The position numbers and the translations under genes are program-made. The notes beneath the pieces are model-generated. The model was not told where the DNA came from. It saw nothing but the letters and a program-made list of their open reading frames with translations, and ran no database searches. A stretch of 64,000 nucleotides of DNA. Source: Paucilactobacillus kaifaensis (GTDB lineage: Bacteria > Bacillota > Bacilli > Lactobacillales > Lactobacillaceae). The stretch's first letter is position 1. Every line of letters starts with the position of its first letter. This document shows positions 19,766 to 28,055 of the stretch, piece after piece. The DNA lies in assembly GCF_005405145.1 (NCBI RefSeq), contig NZ_BJDM01000005.1, positions 1-64,000 of the forward strand, read 5' to 3'.

Positions 19766-21241
19766 GTGACAGAACAACCATATGATTTAAGAAAGGTTCT
19801 TGCAGAAATTAAGGACGATCCTACTCAGTATCACGAAACAAATCAGGAAATAGATCCTAATGCTGACCTAGCTGGTGTTTATCGCTATATTGGTGCTGGT
19901 GGAACAGTTAAACGTCCTACTACTGAAGGACCAACGATGATGTTCAATAATGTCAAGGGATTTCCGGGTAGTCGGGTGTTAATCGGTTTACAAGCATCTC
20001 GTAAGCGAGTTGGAAAAATCCTGCACCACGATTATCAAACTCTAGGACAAATGCTGAATGAAGCTGTATCAAATCCAGTTAAACCAGTTGAAGTTAAAAA
20101 AGAAGATGCGCCGGCACAAGAGGTTGTTCATCTAGCTTCTGATTCAGACTTTGATATTCGTAAGTTACTAGCCGCTCCTACTAATACACCTGATGATGCT
20201 GGTCCATACATTACCATGGGTGTTGTTTACGGTCACAGTATTGATGGTGAGCAAAGTGATGTTACGATTCACCGGATGGTATTAGAGGACAAAGACACAA
20301 TTGGTATGTACATCATGCCTGGTGGTCGTCATATTGGTGCATTCTTAAAGGATTATGAGGAACAAAATAAACCAATGCCGATCACAATTAATATTGGGTT
20401 GGACCCAGCAATTACCATTGGCGCAACCTTTGAGCCACCGACGACTCCACTTGGCTATAATGAATTACAGGTGGCCGGTGCCTTGAGAAATGAACCAGTG
20501 CAAGTGGTTCCGGGAGTAGCAGTGGATGCATTAGGGATTGCTCGCTCAGAATGGATCATCGAAGCTGAAATTTTGCCAAATAAAAAAATGCAAGAAGATA
20601 TTAATACTAATACCGGCTACGCTATGCCAGAATTTCCTGGATATAACGGAACTGCTAATCCAGCTGTTAATGTGGTTAAGATTAAAGCTGTCACTCATCG
20701 TAAGGATAACCCAATTGTGCAAACGACGATCGGACCATCAGAAGAACATGTTTCAATGGCCGGAATTCCTACCGAAGCTTCAATTTTGAGCCTGGTTGAT
20801 CGTGCGATTCCAGGAAAAGTGTTGAATGTTTACAATGCTCCTGCTGGCGGTGGTAAACTAATGACAATTATGCAAATCCATAAGGATAATGAGGCGGATG
20901 AAGGAATTCAACGTCAAGCAGCACTACTAGCATTTTCTGCATTTAAAGAGTTAAAGACCGTTATTTTGGTTGATGAAGATGTGGATATCTTTGATTGGAA
21001 TGATGTGATGTGGACTATTAATACTCGTTTCCAAGCAGACAGAGATATTATGGTCTTGGAGGGAATGCGTAATCACCCACTTGATCCTTCGGAATTGCCA
21101 GAATATGATCCTGCTAGAATTCGAGTTCGGGGGATGAGTTCTAAACTTGTTCTTGATGGCACGGTACCTTATGATATGCGTGATAAATTTAAACGCGCAG
21201 CATTTAAAGAAATTCCAGATTGGAAAAAATATCTAGATTAA
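19766..21241 (+). CDS. lpdC: Gallate/protocatechuate decarboxylase, catalytic subunit
   Basis: A UbiD-family enzyme of 491 residues using prenylated FMN. The sequence closely follows L. plantarum LpdC throughout: PNADLAGVYRYIGAGGTV, DAGPYITMGVVYG, YIMPGGRHIGAF, PAITIGATFEPPT and VDEDVDIFDWNDVMWT. It removes CO2 from gallic and protocatechuic acids, giving pyrogallol and catechol. GTG start after TAGGAGG. It is first in an operon with its cofactor-making partner lpdB and with lpdD. Confidence 0.94.
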   Translation: MTEQPYDLRKVLAEIKDDPTQYHETNQEIDPNADLAGVYRYIGAGGTVKRPTTEGPTMMFNNVKGFPGSRVLIGLQASRKRVGKILHHDYQTLGQMLNEAVSNPVKPVEVKKEDAPAQEVVHLASDSDFDIRKLLAAPTNTPDDAGPYITMGVVYGHSIDGEQSDVTIHRMVLEDKDTIGMYIMPGGRHIGAFLKDYEEQNKPMPITINIGLDPAITIGATFEPPTTPLGYNELQVAGALRNEPVQVVPGVAVDALGIARSEWIIEAEILPNKKMQEDINTNTGYAMPEFPGYNGTANPAVNVVKIKAVTHRKDNPIVQTTIGPSEEHVSMAGIPTEASILSLVDRAIPGKVLNVYNAPAGGGKLMTIMQIHKDNEADEGIQRQAALLAFSAFKELKTVILVDEDVDIFDWNDVMWTINTRFQADRDIMVLEGMRNHPLDPSELPEYDPARIRVRGMSSKLVLDGTVPYDMRDKFKRAAFKEIPDWKKYLD

Positions 21242-21266
21242 TTAGTTTGAGGGGAGGCGGCAGCAT

Positions 21267-21863
21267 ATGAAAAAAATTGTAGTTGGGATCACAGGTGCCA
21301 GTGGGACTATTTATGGGATTAGATTATTAGAGGCCCTACGAACCACACCAGATGTTGAAACTCATCTGGTAATGAGTCGGTGGGCTAAAGAAAATCTAGC
21401 TGTTGAAGATACTGGTTATACAGAATCTCAAGTAAAGGCACTGGCTGGTTATGTTTATCCTGAACAAAATTTGGGCGCTACAATTGCTAGCGGTAGCTTC
21501 ATTCACGACGGAATGGTTATTATTCCAGCCAGCATGAAGACCGTAGCATCGATTGCCACCGGATTGAGTGAAAATTTAATTGCCCGAGCAGCTGATGTGA
21601 CCTTAAAAGAGCAACGTCAATTGATTGTTGTGCCGCGCGAATCTCCTTTTAACCAAATTCATTTGGAAAACATGCTTAAGCTTTCGAAGATGGGTGTGGG
21701 TGTTATTCCACCAATCCCAGCGTTTTACAATAATCCTAAAACTGTGAATGATATTGTTAATCACACCGTGATGAAAATTTTGGATCATTTAAAAATTGAA
21801 AATACGGTTAGTTCACGATGGGAGGGGTTAGCCAATGCCCGCAAAGATGCCAAACAAAAATAA
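21267..21863 (+). CDS. lpdB: UbiX-type flavin prenyltransferase
   Basis: 198 residues beginning KKIVVGITGASGTIYGIRLLEAL, the Rossmann-like FMN site of UbiX/Pad1. It prenylates FMN with dimethylallyl phosphate to make the cofactor of LpdC. The later motifs VIIPASMKTVASIATG and VPRESPFNQIHLENMLKLS are family signatures. It starts 25 bases after lpdC with a GGGGAGG site. In L. plantarum lpdB lies far from lpdC; here all three genes are together. Confidence 0.94.
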   Translation: MKKIVVGITGASGTIYGIRLLEALRTTPDVETHLVMSRWAKENLAVEDTGYTESQVKALAGYVYPEQNLGATIASGSFIHDGMVIIPASMKTVASIATGLSENLIARAADVTLKEQRQLIVVPRESPFNQIHLENMLKLSKMGVGVIPPIPAFYNNPKTVNDIVNHTVMKILDHLKIENTVSSRWEGLANARKDAKQK

Positions 21864-22269
21864 CCACGAACCGACTACTTTTAAAACGCATGTAACTAAG
21901 AGTGGATACACTATGACAGCTATTTTGGAGCGGCAAAGCCAAGATGTACTAATTCAATTGATTGGTGGCGATGTTCCACATTTTGGAGTTGTAATGTCAA
22001 TTGATAACACAGGTCATGCTGAAACAACAGCATTGCCTAGTCGCCCGGGCCATGTTCATCAGGAGAAAATTCTGATTGAGCAAGTCGCCTATGCCATTAA
22101 ACCAGTGTTGCAAAACAATGCGATTATTGTTTCGGGGATGCATGTGAATGATATTTCCTCCGAACAAATGCATGCTGCACTGCCGATGGCACTAGAACTT
22201 GGACAACAACTAGCTAATTGGTTGAAGGAACACCCTGCTGATCAGCCACACATAATTTTCGCAAAGTAG
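21835..22269 (+). CDS. lpdD: Gallate decarboxylase accessory subunit
   Basis: A small protein of 144 residues, homologous to LpdD/YclD-type subunits encoded beside UbiD decarboxylases; its biochemical role is not settled. It overlaps the end of lpdB by 29 bases, with GGAGGGG just before ATG 21835, so it is translationally coupled. A second ATG at 21847 is possible. The core includes LERQSQDVLIQLIGGDVPHF and PSRPGHVHQEKILIE. Confidence 0.85.
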   Translation: MPAKMPNKNNHEPTTFKTHVTKSGYTMTAILERQSQDVLIQLIGGDVPHFGVVMSIDNTGHAETTALPSRPGHVHQEKILIEQVAYAIKPVLQNNAIIVSGMHVNDISSEQMHAALPMALELGQQLANWLKEHPADQPHIIFAK

Positions 22270-22290
22270 TAAAAAATTCAATAAAAGTTA

Positions 22291-22323
22291 AAAACACCTA
22301 ATCTAGTTAGATTAGGTGTTTTT
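22291..22323 (+). terminator. Terminator of lpdCBD
   Basis: AAAACACCTAATCTAG and its complement ATTAGGTGTTTTT form a tight hairpin with a T tail. Confidence 0.92.
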
Positions 22324-22369
22324 AGCGCAAAATTCGCTATAATAGTGGTCAATTACATGAGGTGATGAC

Positions 22370-23878
22370 ATGCCCAATAAATTAAGAGAAACACTTGCTC
22401 AAGCGAAGATTGCGCCTAAATTATTTACCGGTTTGTTCGGAGTTGAGGTTGAAGAACATCGAATTACAACTGACGGACGATTAAGTCGATATCCATATCC
22501 TAGCAAATATGCTTCTAGAAAGACCCATCCATATCTCCAATCTGATTTTACAGATAGTATGTTGGAGCTAGTAACTGAGCCGACCAAGGGTGGCTTGCAA
22601 GCAATTAAAAATCTAAAAATATTGCAGCAAATTAGTCAAGAACATTTAAATAAGGATGAACGAATTTGGCCGTTTAGTATGCCGCCCAAATTGGTGGATG
22701 ATGATTTAGAATTTGCGCACAATAATTTTAGTCGTGATTGGTTTCAAACATATCGAGATTATTTAGAACGTAAATATGGAATTGAACACGAGATTATTTG
22801 CGGTACCCACATCAACTATAGTCTGAACGAAGATTTAGTTTATTCGCTCTACCATGAATTTCATTTTAACGAGAAGTATCCGACATTTGCAGCATTTAGA
22901 AACGCTACTTACTTTAAACTAGCACAGAGTTTTGCTCTGTATCGCTGGTTTTTCACATACTTGTTTGGCGCCTCACCGTTATCAGAGAATCACTATCGTA
23001 AGTTACCAGAAGATTTGAAGCTGCCAGTCAGGAGCCTCAGGAGTAGTAGCTTAGGATATAGTAATACTAATAAAGAAGCTATCAGCTATGATTCGTTAAC
23101 AGCGCAAGTTGAACAGATGGAAAATTATGTTAATGATGGAACATTTTACTCCATTCATGAGTTTTATGGGCCTGTGCGATTGAAAGGTCGTTCTGATGAT
23201 CTACGTAAAATGTTGGATGATGGCGTCGATTATCTGGAGTTTCGGGCTTTTGATTTAGATCCGTTATCCCGGGCAGGGGTAAGTGATGATACACTTGATT
23301 TGTTAGAGCTATTTTTAGTCTATAGTCTTGTCACTGACCTACCCAGTGATTTACCAAAACGACTAGCTGAGTCATTAAAGCTAAATGAAGAGGTAGCGCT
23401 AGAAAATCCAAATGAACAGCCAGACTGGTTGCAGACTAGGGCAACTGAATTAATTAACAATCTACATTTGTTTGCTGAACAATTTAGGGCACCAGAAAAA
23501 TATTTACGAACTTTGGCAATTGCTGAGAAACGAGTGGCCAACGTTAAACTTACAATTGGTGCCCAATTAGCGTCACGAGTTGAAGACAATAGCTTAGTTA
23601 CCTATGGACTTAAAATTGCTAATGATCGTTATGCATCGTTTTTGAACGCCTCACAGCCGTTGGTAGCGATTGCTAATGATTATTCAAGATCAGCACAACA
23701 ATTAATCAAAGCAGCAATCATTATGGGAATTCGCGTCCAATTGCACCATGGATTCAAATTAACTATGGGCAACCATCATGAACTATTTGAAGCTCAGATG
23801 AATATTGAGTTTCCAAATGGTCCAGAAGAATATTTAAGATCTATTTTTGCAGAACTAAGTAATCCAAACGAAAAGTAA
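22370..23878 (+). CDS. gshA: Glutamate-cysteine ligase
   Basis: 502 residues related to the N-terminal domain of bifunctional GshAB. The family signature LFGVEVEEHRITTDGRLSRY carries metal-binding glutamates, and ICGTHINYSL and DYLEFRAFDLDPLSRAG follow as in other ligases. It joins glutamate and cysteine to gamma-glutamylcysteine. The C-terminal ATP-grasp domain of GshAB is absent and no gshB is in the window, so the product may be gamma-glutamylcysteine itself. It has its own TATAAT at 22338 and a GAGGTGA site. Confidence 0.85.
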   Translation: MPNKLRETLAQAKIAPKLFTGLFGVEVEEHRITTDGRLSRYPYPSKYASRKTHPYLQSDFTDSMLELVTEPTKGGLQAIKNLKILQQISQEHLNKDERIWPFSMPPKLVDDDLEFAHNNFSRDWFQTYRDYLERKYGIEHEIICGTHINYSLNEDLVYSLYHEFHFNEKYPTFAAFRNATYFKLAQSFALYRWFFTYLFGASPLSENHYRKLPEDLKLPVRSLRSSSLGYSNTNKEAISYDSLTAQVEQMENYVNDGTFYSIHEFYGPVRLKGRSDDLRKMLDDGVDYLEFRAFDLDPLSRAGVSDDTLDLLELFLVYSLVTDLPSDLPKRLAESLKLNEEVALENPNEQPDWLQTRATELINNLHLFAEQFRAPEKYLRTLAIAEKRVANVKLTIGAQLASRVEDNSLVTYGLKIANDRYASFLNASQPLVAIANDYSRSAQQLIKAAIIMGIRVQLHHGFKLTMGNHHELFEAQMNIEFPNGPEEYLRSIFAELSNPNEK

Positions 23879-23936
23879 AAGACCGTTACTTTAATGAATT
23901 TCAAGGTTAAACTTCATTAAGTGACAGTCTTTTTAT
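23879..23936. terminator. Bidirectional terminator of gshA and the LOG gene
   Basis: GACCGTTACTTTAATGAA pairs with TTCATTAAGTGACAGTC, flanked by A- and T-runs, between convergent genes. Confidence 0.8.
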
Positions 23937-23964
23937 TTTGTCTGACCAATTTAAAAGTTATTTT

Positions 23965-24534
23965 TTACTTGTGATAGGTCCGGATTTTTGGTGGTTCATA
24001 ATTTTCCATAAAATGCTTAATTTCAGTTAATGAGTCAGAAAAAAGGAGCTTATCGCGACTTTCCTGTGCTAAAAAGGCACGATTTGCCATTTCGTCAAAC
24101 ATATCCCGTAATGGATCGTAATAATGATCAACGTTGTAGAAAACACAAGGGTTGTGGTTATCACCAATCACGGCCCATGAAAATGCTTCAGCGATTTCTT
24201 CCAATGTTCCGGGACCACCAGGTAAGGCGATGCAACCGTCGGCCATCTCAAGCATGGTTCGTTTTCGGATGGACATATTGGCCACTACTTTTAGATGGGT
24301 AACTTCATTGAAGGCAGCCTCACGATTTCGTAATTCTTCGGGAATAACCCCCCAAACAGTACCACCATGTTCCATTACCGATTCTGCTATAACGCCCATT
24401 AAACCAAATTTACCGCCACCGTAAACAAGTTCATATTGATTATCGACCAACCAATAGCCTAAGTCAGCCGTGATATTCTCAAAGATACGATCATTTCCAG
24501 TGGAGGCGCCACAATAAACTGCAATTCTCTTCAT
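23965..24534 (-). CDS. LOG-family protein (nucleoside 5'-monophosphate phosphoribohydrolase-like)
   Basis: A 189-residue Rossmann-like protein with the LOG motif PGGPGTLEE and the partner sequence SIRKRTMLEMADG. Family members (TIGR00730, YvdD) cleave cytokinin-type or other nucleotides to base and ribose 5-phosphate; the bacterial substrate is often unknown. I use ATG 24534 (MKRIAVYCGAST), with AAGGAAGTT upstream. It stands alone on the minus strand. Confidence 0.88.
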   Translation of the reverse strand: MKRIAVYCGASTGNDRIFENITADLGYWLVDNQYELVYGGGKFGLMGVIAESVMEHGGTVWGVIPEELRNREAAFNEVTHLKVVANMSIRKRTMLEMADGCIALPGGPGTLEEIAEAFSWAVIGDNHNPCVFYNVDHYYDPLRDMFDEMANRAFLAQESRDKLLFSDSLTEIKHFMENYEPPKIRTYHK

Positions 24535-24611
24535 TATAATCAACTTCCTTAAATGATTTAACTTGATTTTACCGTATTTTATTAGTGAAGGGGGAAATTA
24601 ATTGAGCTTAC

Positions 24612-24646
24612 AAAAAAAGGAATCGTGTTAAATTAACACTGATTCC
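24612..24646 (-). terminator. Terminator of gntKP
   Basis: On the minus strand GGAATCAGTGTTAATTTAAC folds with its complement ending GATTCC, then T7. Confidence 0.88.
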
Positions 24647-24663
24647 AGTAGTAGAAAGCTATA

Positions 24664-26019
24664 CTAGTTGAAAATTAAGTTTAGCAGCAAGACCATGAGT
24701 AAACCAACAATTGAAATGATGGTCTCTAACACGGTCCAGATAGCTAATGTCTGCTTAACTGTTAAATCAAAATACTCACGGAACATCCAAAAACCAGCAT
24801 CGTTGACGTGTGAAGCAGCTAGTGAACCGGCTCCAATCGAGAGAACCATTAGTGCTGGATCGACACCGGCTTGAGTCATTAATGGCATAACTAAACCTGC
24901 AGCAGTCAATGCGGCTACTGTTGCAGAACCGAGGGCAACACGTAAAACAACTGCAATTAGCCAACCAAGAATTAATGGTGAAATGTCAGAATGAATGAAT
25001 AGCTTAGCAACCTCATTTCCAACGCCACCGTCAATTAATACTTGTTTGAAGGCTGCACCACCACCAATTACCAATAAAAGCATGGCAATTGACTTGATGG
25101 CTTCTTCAAGTGACTGCATAATTTCACTCACATGACGTTTCTGGGCTACACCCATTGACCACATCGCAAAGACTAATGAAATTAACATTGCAATACTTGG
25201 TGATCCAATAAATGCAATGGCTTTATCAATGTTATTAGGATCCTTTGGATAAGAACCGTTACTAAATGCCAATTGATAAATTGTTGTGATGGCCATTAAA
25301 ATAACAGGAAATAGTGAAGTTAAGACGGCCATTTTGAAACTAGGAGAATCTTCATCTGAAAATTCTTTAATTTCTCCAAACGAGGATAAGTTACCTTTCT
25401 TTTCAAATGCACTAGGGGCAAAACGACGAGCCAACTTAGTGAATAAAGGGCCGGCGACAATGGCTGATGGCAAGGCTACCATGATTCCATATACTAAAAC
25501 TTTTCCAGTGTTGGCATGTAAAGCCGCTGAAATAGCAACTGGTGCAGGGTGTGGTGGTAAGAAACCGTGAGTCACTGAGAGAGCAGCAGCCATTGAAATA
25601 CCAAGGTATAAAATTGGCACACCAGCTTCAATAGCAATGGCAGCGACGATTGGAATTAGTAACACCATTCCTACTTCGAAGAAGAGGGCAATTCCGATGA
25701 TAAAGCTAGCAATCATAACTGCAGCTTGGAGCCACTTGCGGCCAAATTTATTGATTAACGTGGTAGCAATTTTATATGCACCACCAGCATCAGCCACTAA
25801 GCGACCAAGCATTGCACCGAACCCAAATACCAGTGATAATTCACCCAATGAACTACCAATTCCGTCTTGAATACTTTCAGCAATCTTAGCAGGATCCATA
25901 CCCAACCCAAGAGCGACAACAACTGATGTAATGATTAAGGAAACGAATGTATTGAGTTTGAATTTAATAATTAGAAATAATAGTAACGCAATTCCAAATA
26001 GTAAGACTAATAGCTCCAT
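24664..26019 (-). CDS. gntP: Gluconate:H+ symporter, GntP family
   Basis: A permease of 451 residues with 12 or more membrane segments. Family sequences include LVFGFGAMLGRLVADAGGA, ALSVTHGFLPPHPAP and GSATVAALTAAGLV. It imports gluconate for phosphorylation by the adjacent kinase. I start at ATG 26019 (MELLVLLFG), with GAAAGGGG seven bases upstream. The gene follows gntK on the same strand, separated by a large terminator-like hairpin. Confidence 0.93.
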   Translation of the reverse strand: MELLVLLFGIALLLFLIIKFKLNTFVSLIITSVVVALGLGMDPAKIAESIQDGIGSSLGELSLVFGFGAMLGRLVADAGGAYKIATTLINKFGRKWLQAAVMIASFIIGIALFFEVGMVLLIPIVAAIAIEAGVPILYLGISMAAALSVTHGFLPPHPAPVAISAALHANTGKVLVYGIMVALPSAIVAGPLFTKLARRFAPSAFEKKGNLSSFGEIKEFSDEDSPSFKMAVLTSLFPVILMAITTIYQLAFSNGSYPKDPNNIDKAIAFIGSPSIAMLISLVFAMWSMGVAQKRHVSEIMQSLEEAIKSIAMLLLVIGGGAAFKQVLIDGGVGNEVAKLFIHSDISPLILGWLIAVVLRVALGSATVAALTAAGLVMPLMTQAGVDPALMVLSIGAGSLAASHVNDAGFWMFREYFDLTVKQTLAIWTVLETIISIVGLLMVLLLNLIFN

Positions 26020-26046
26020 AGTGAAACCCCTTTCAAGTGGTAGAAA

Positions 26047-26148
26047 TAAAAAAGTGAGGCAAAAGATTGGATTAAAATCCATTCCTTGGCAGTCTTACAG
26101 GTTCGAAAACCGGATCTATAAATGATTGTCAAAACTTTTGTCTCACTT
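26047..26148 (-). terminator. Large hairpin with T-run between gntK and gntP
   Basis: Read on the minus strand, AGTGAGACAAAAG pairs with CTTTTGCCTCACT and is followed by TTTTTTATTT. About 70 bases lie between the arms and can form inner stems. It ends about 30 bases before gntP, so it may act as a partial terminator or attenuator reducing gntP relative to gntK. I see no recognised riboswitch or T-box features. Confidence 0.65.
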
Positions 26149-26190
26149 AAGTTTAGTAAACTTGTTTTTTTTGTAATTTGTTGCTGTTAA

Positions 26191-26259
26191 TTGCGTGCGT
26201 CGAGGTGAATGTCTAAGGATGCACCGATTACGACATCTTGACGCCTTGTTTCACACTCT
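26191..26259 (-). repeat. Short hairpin element G (minus orientation)
   Basis: On the minus strand AGAGTGTGAAACAAGGCGTCAAGATGTC pairs loosely with GACATTCACCTCGACGCACGC. The GTCAAGATGTCGTA bulge sequence matches A and B, but the inner arm is missing, so this is a 70-bp short version. Its first bases form the TAG stop of gntK. Confidence 0.65.
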
Positions 26260-27796
26260 ATTTATTTCCGTGCTTTCTTTGGAATGCCGCAATGTTTGCG
26301 TATTCTGTTTGTAGTTGACGGCTTAAACGAATGTAGATTGGAACTAATTCGCGATAAACTTCGTAATTTTTTGGATTTGGTTGATAAGTGTTCGTTTCAC
26401 CAATGAATCCTTTAATTGCGGATAGATCATCGACTGCACCCAAACTCTTCATTCCCATTACTACAGCGGCTAAAGCACCGCTCTCAAATGATTTTGGAAT
26501 CGTAACTGGGCTTTCAAAAATATCGGCCAACATTTGACGCCACAATTCAGAGCGGGCAAAGCCACCAGTGGCCATAATTTCTTTTGGCTTACCAACGACT
26601 TCTTCCAGAGCCAGCATCACGGTGTATAGGTTATATACAATCCCCTCTAGTGCAGCACGAACCATATGAGCACGTGTGTGATTACGAGTTAATCCGAAAA
26701 ACGAACCACGGGCATTAGCATCCCAAATTGGTGCTCGTTCACCACCAAGGAATGGGTGGAATAAAAGACCATCTGAACCAGCAGGAACTTCCTTAGCAAT
26801 TTGAGTTAACAAATCGTATGAATCCATGTTCATCATGTCAGCGGTGATTTTTTCTGGTGCAAATAGTTGATCACGAACCCAGCGAAAGACAATACCACCG
26901 TTGTTGACAGGACCACCGACGACCCATTTATCCTTAGTAAGAGCGTAACAAAAGACACGTCCCTTAGGATCAATTGTTGGTTTGTCAGTAACAACTCGAA
27001 CGGCACCGGATGTTCCGATGGTAACTGCAACAACGCCTGGTTCAATTGCATTAACACCAAGGTTCGAAAGGGTTCCATCAGAAGCACCCATGATAAATGG
27101 TGTGTCAGCAGGAATCCCGATTACCTTAGCATATTCATCACGCATACCAGTAACTTGTTCCAGTGGATCAACTAATTCTGGTAGTTGTTCACGACGAACA
27201 CCGGTGACTTCTAGTGCTTGCTCATCCCAATCGAGATTAAAGATGTTAAACAGGCCAGTTGCTGAAGCTATTGAGTATTCTTCCTTTAATACACCGAAAA
27301 GGCGCCAGAAAATATATTCTTTGATACCAACCCAGTATGCAGTGTTATCATAAATATCTTTGTGTTCAGTTTTGAGCCATAATAATTTATATAATGGCGA
27401 CATTGGGTGAGTTGGTGTTCCAGTTTTTTTGTATAACTCGAAACCAACACCGCTTTTTTTGTATTCATCAGCGTATTTAGCAGCTCGGTTATCGGCCCAA
27501 GTGATGACACGTGTGATTGGCTTGTGGTCTGCATCCAAACCAATCAAACTGTGCATAGCGGCTGAAAACGAAACCCCACATAACTTGCCAGTGGTTAAAT
27601 CAGCCTTACGTAAAACCTCAGTGAGGGCATCAACTACAGCATCAAAAATTTCATCAGGATCTTCTTCAGCCATGTCAGGTTGATCTTGGTAAAGTGGATA
27701 TAGCTTATTAGCATAGCCCAGTACGTTGCATTTATCATCGTACAAAACGGCTTTGGTACTAGTAGTACCTAAATCCACACCGATCATATAATCCAT
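26258..27796 (-). CDS. gntK: Gluconokinase (FGGY/XylB family)
   Basis: A carbohydrate kinase of 512 residues that makes 6-phosphogluconate from gluconate. The N-terminal phosphate loop MIGVDLGTTSTKAVLYD, the substrate region SAAMHSLIGLDADHKP, ITWADNRAAKYA and the second ATP motif VTIGTSGAVR are visible, with ATGGFARSELWRQMLADI near the end. I use ATG 27796 because AAAGGAAGG precedes it; upstream codons lie in hairpin E. Next to gntP and an RpiR regulator, gluconate is the natural substrate. Confidence 0.92.
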   Translation of the reverse strand: MDYMIGVDLGTTSTKAVLYDDKCNVLGYANKLYPLYQDQPDMAEEDPDEIFDAVVDALTEVLRKADLTTGKLCGVSFSAAMHSLIGLDADHKPITRVITWADNRAAKYADEYKKSGVGFELYKKTGTPTHPMSPLYKLLWLKTEHKDIYDNTAYWVGIKEYIFWRLFGVLKEEYSIASATGLFNIFNLDWDEQALEVTGVRREQLPELVDPLEQVTGMRDEYAKVIGIPADTPFIMGASDGTLSNLGVNAIEPGVVAVTIGTSGAVRVVTDKPTIDPKGRVFCYALTKDKWVVGGPVNNGGIVFRWVRDQLFAPEKITADMMNMDSYDLLTQIAKEVPAGSDGLLFHPFLGGERAPIWDANARGSFFGLTRNHTRAHMVRAALEGIVYNLYTVMLALEEVVGKPKEIMATGGFARSELWRQMLADIFESPVTIPKSFESGALAAVVMGMKSLGAVDDLSAIKGFIGETNTYQPNPKNYEVYRELVPIYIRLSRQLQTEYANIAAFQRKHGNK

Positions 27797-27820
27797 TAAA
27801 TAAACCTTCCTTTCAGATTT

Positions 27821-27938
27821 AGAGTGCAAATTTGACCTGGCAAAGTCCGTAGCATAATTTCAGTTAACTTTGAACATAGATTTGGTGCTCGAAGTTAACT
27901 GATTATAGCTCCAGGAATTTGGGCAAATTTGCACGTTT
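27821..27938 (+). repeat. Long hairpin element E
   Basis: Ends AGAGTGCAAATTTG and CAAATTTGCACGTTT are perfectly complementary over GTGCAAATTTG. An inner arm ATAATTTCAGTTAACTT pairs with its partner GTTAACTGATTATA. It lies wholly inside the predicted gntKP leader, between the promoter at 27970-27998 and the ribosome site. Confidence 0.85.
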
Positions 27939-27969
27939 CAAATTGCGTTAAAAATCAAGAACGAACTCC

Positions 27970-27998
27970 ATTATATGAAAAACGCTTTCACAATTCAA
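27970..27998 (-). promoter_or_regulatory. gntKP promoter with operator palindrome in the spacer
   Basis: On the minus strand TTGAAT (27998-27993), 17 bp, TATAAT (27975-27970). The spacer contains TGAAAAACGCTTTCA (27976-27990), a near-palindrome resembling a CcpA cre site with one extra base. It is the likely site for CcpA or the RpiR regulator. Confidence 0.7.
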
Positions 27999-28015
27999 GT
28001 GATTTGTTGTAAAAT
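27987..28015 (+). promoter_or_regulatory. Promoter of the RpiR regulator gene
   Basis: TTCACA (27987-27992), 17 bp, TAAAAT (28010-28015). The -35 overlaps the cre-like palindrome and the -35 of the opposing gntKP promoter, so one bound protein could affect both genes. Confidence 0.55.
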
Positions 28016-28055
28016 ATTTACAAAGAGACAAAATGACATATTTGGGGTGGCCGCG

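Noticed and set aside
24030-24424. Open frames opposite the LOG gene
   Set aside because: Antisense shadows of a conserved gene; no family resemblance and no start signals.
26047-26148. T-box or sugar riboswitch before gntP
   Set aside because: No T-box sequence and no other known leader motif is recognisable; only a stem with a T-run is supported.
26867-27353. Open frames on the plus strand opposite gntK
   Set aside because: They have no ribosome sites and mirror the codon pattern of the well-supported gntK on the other strand.
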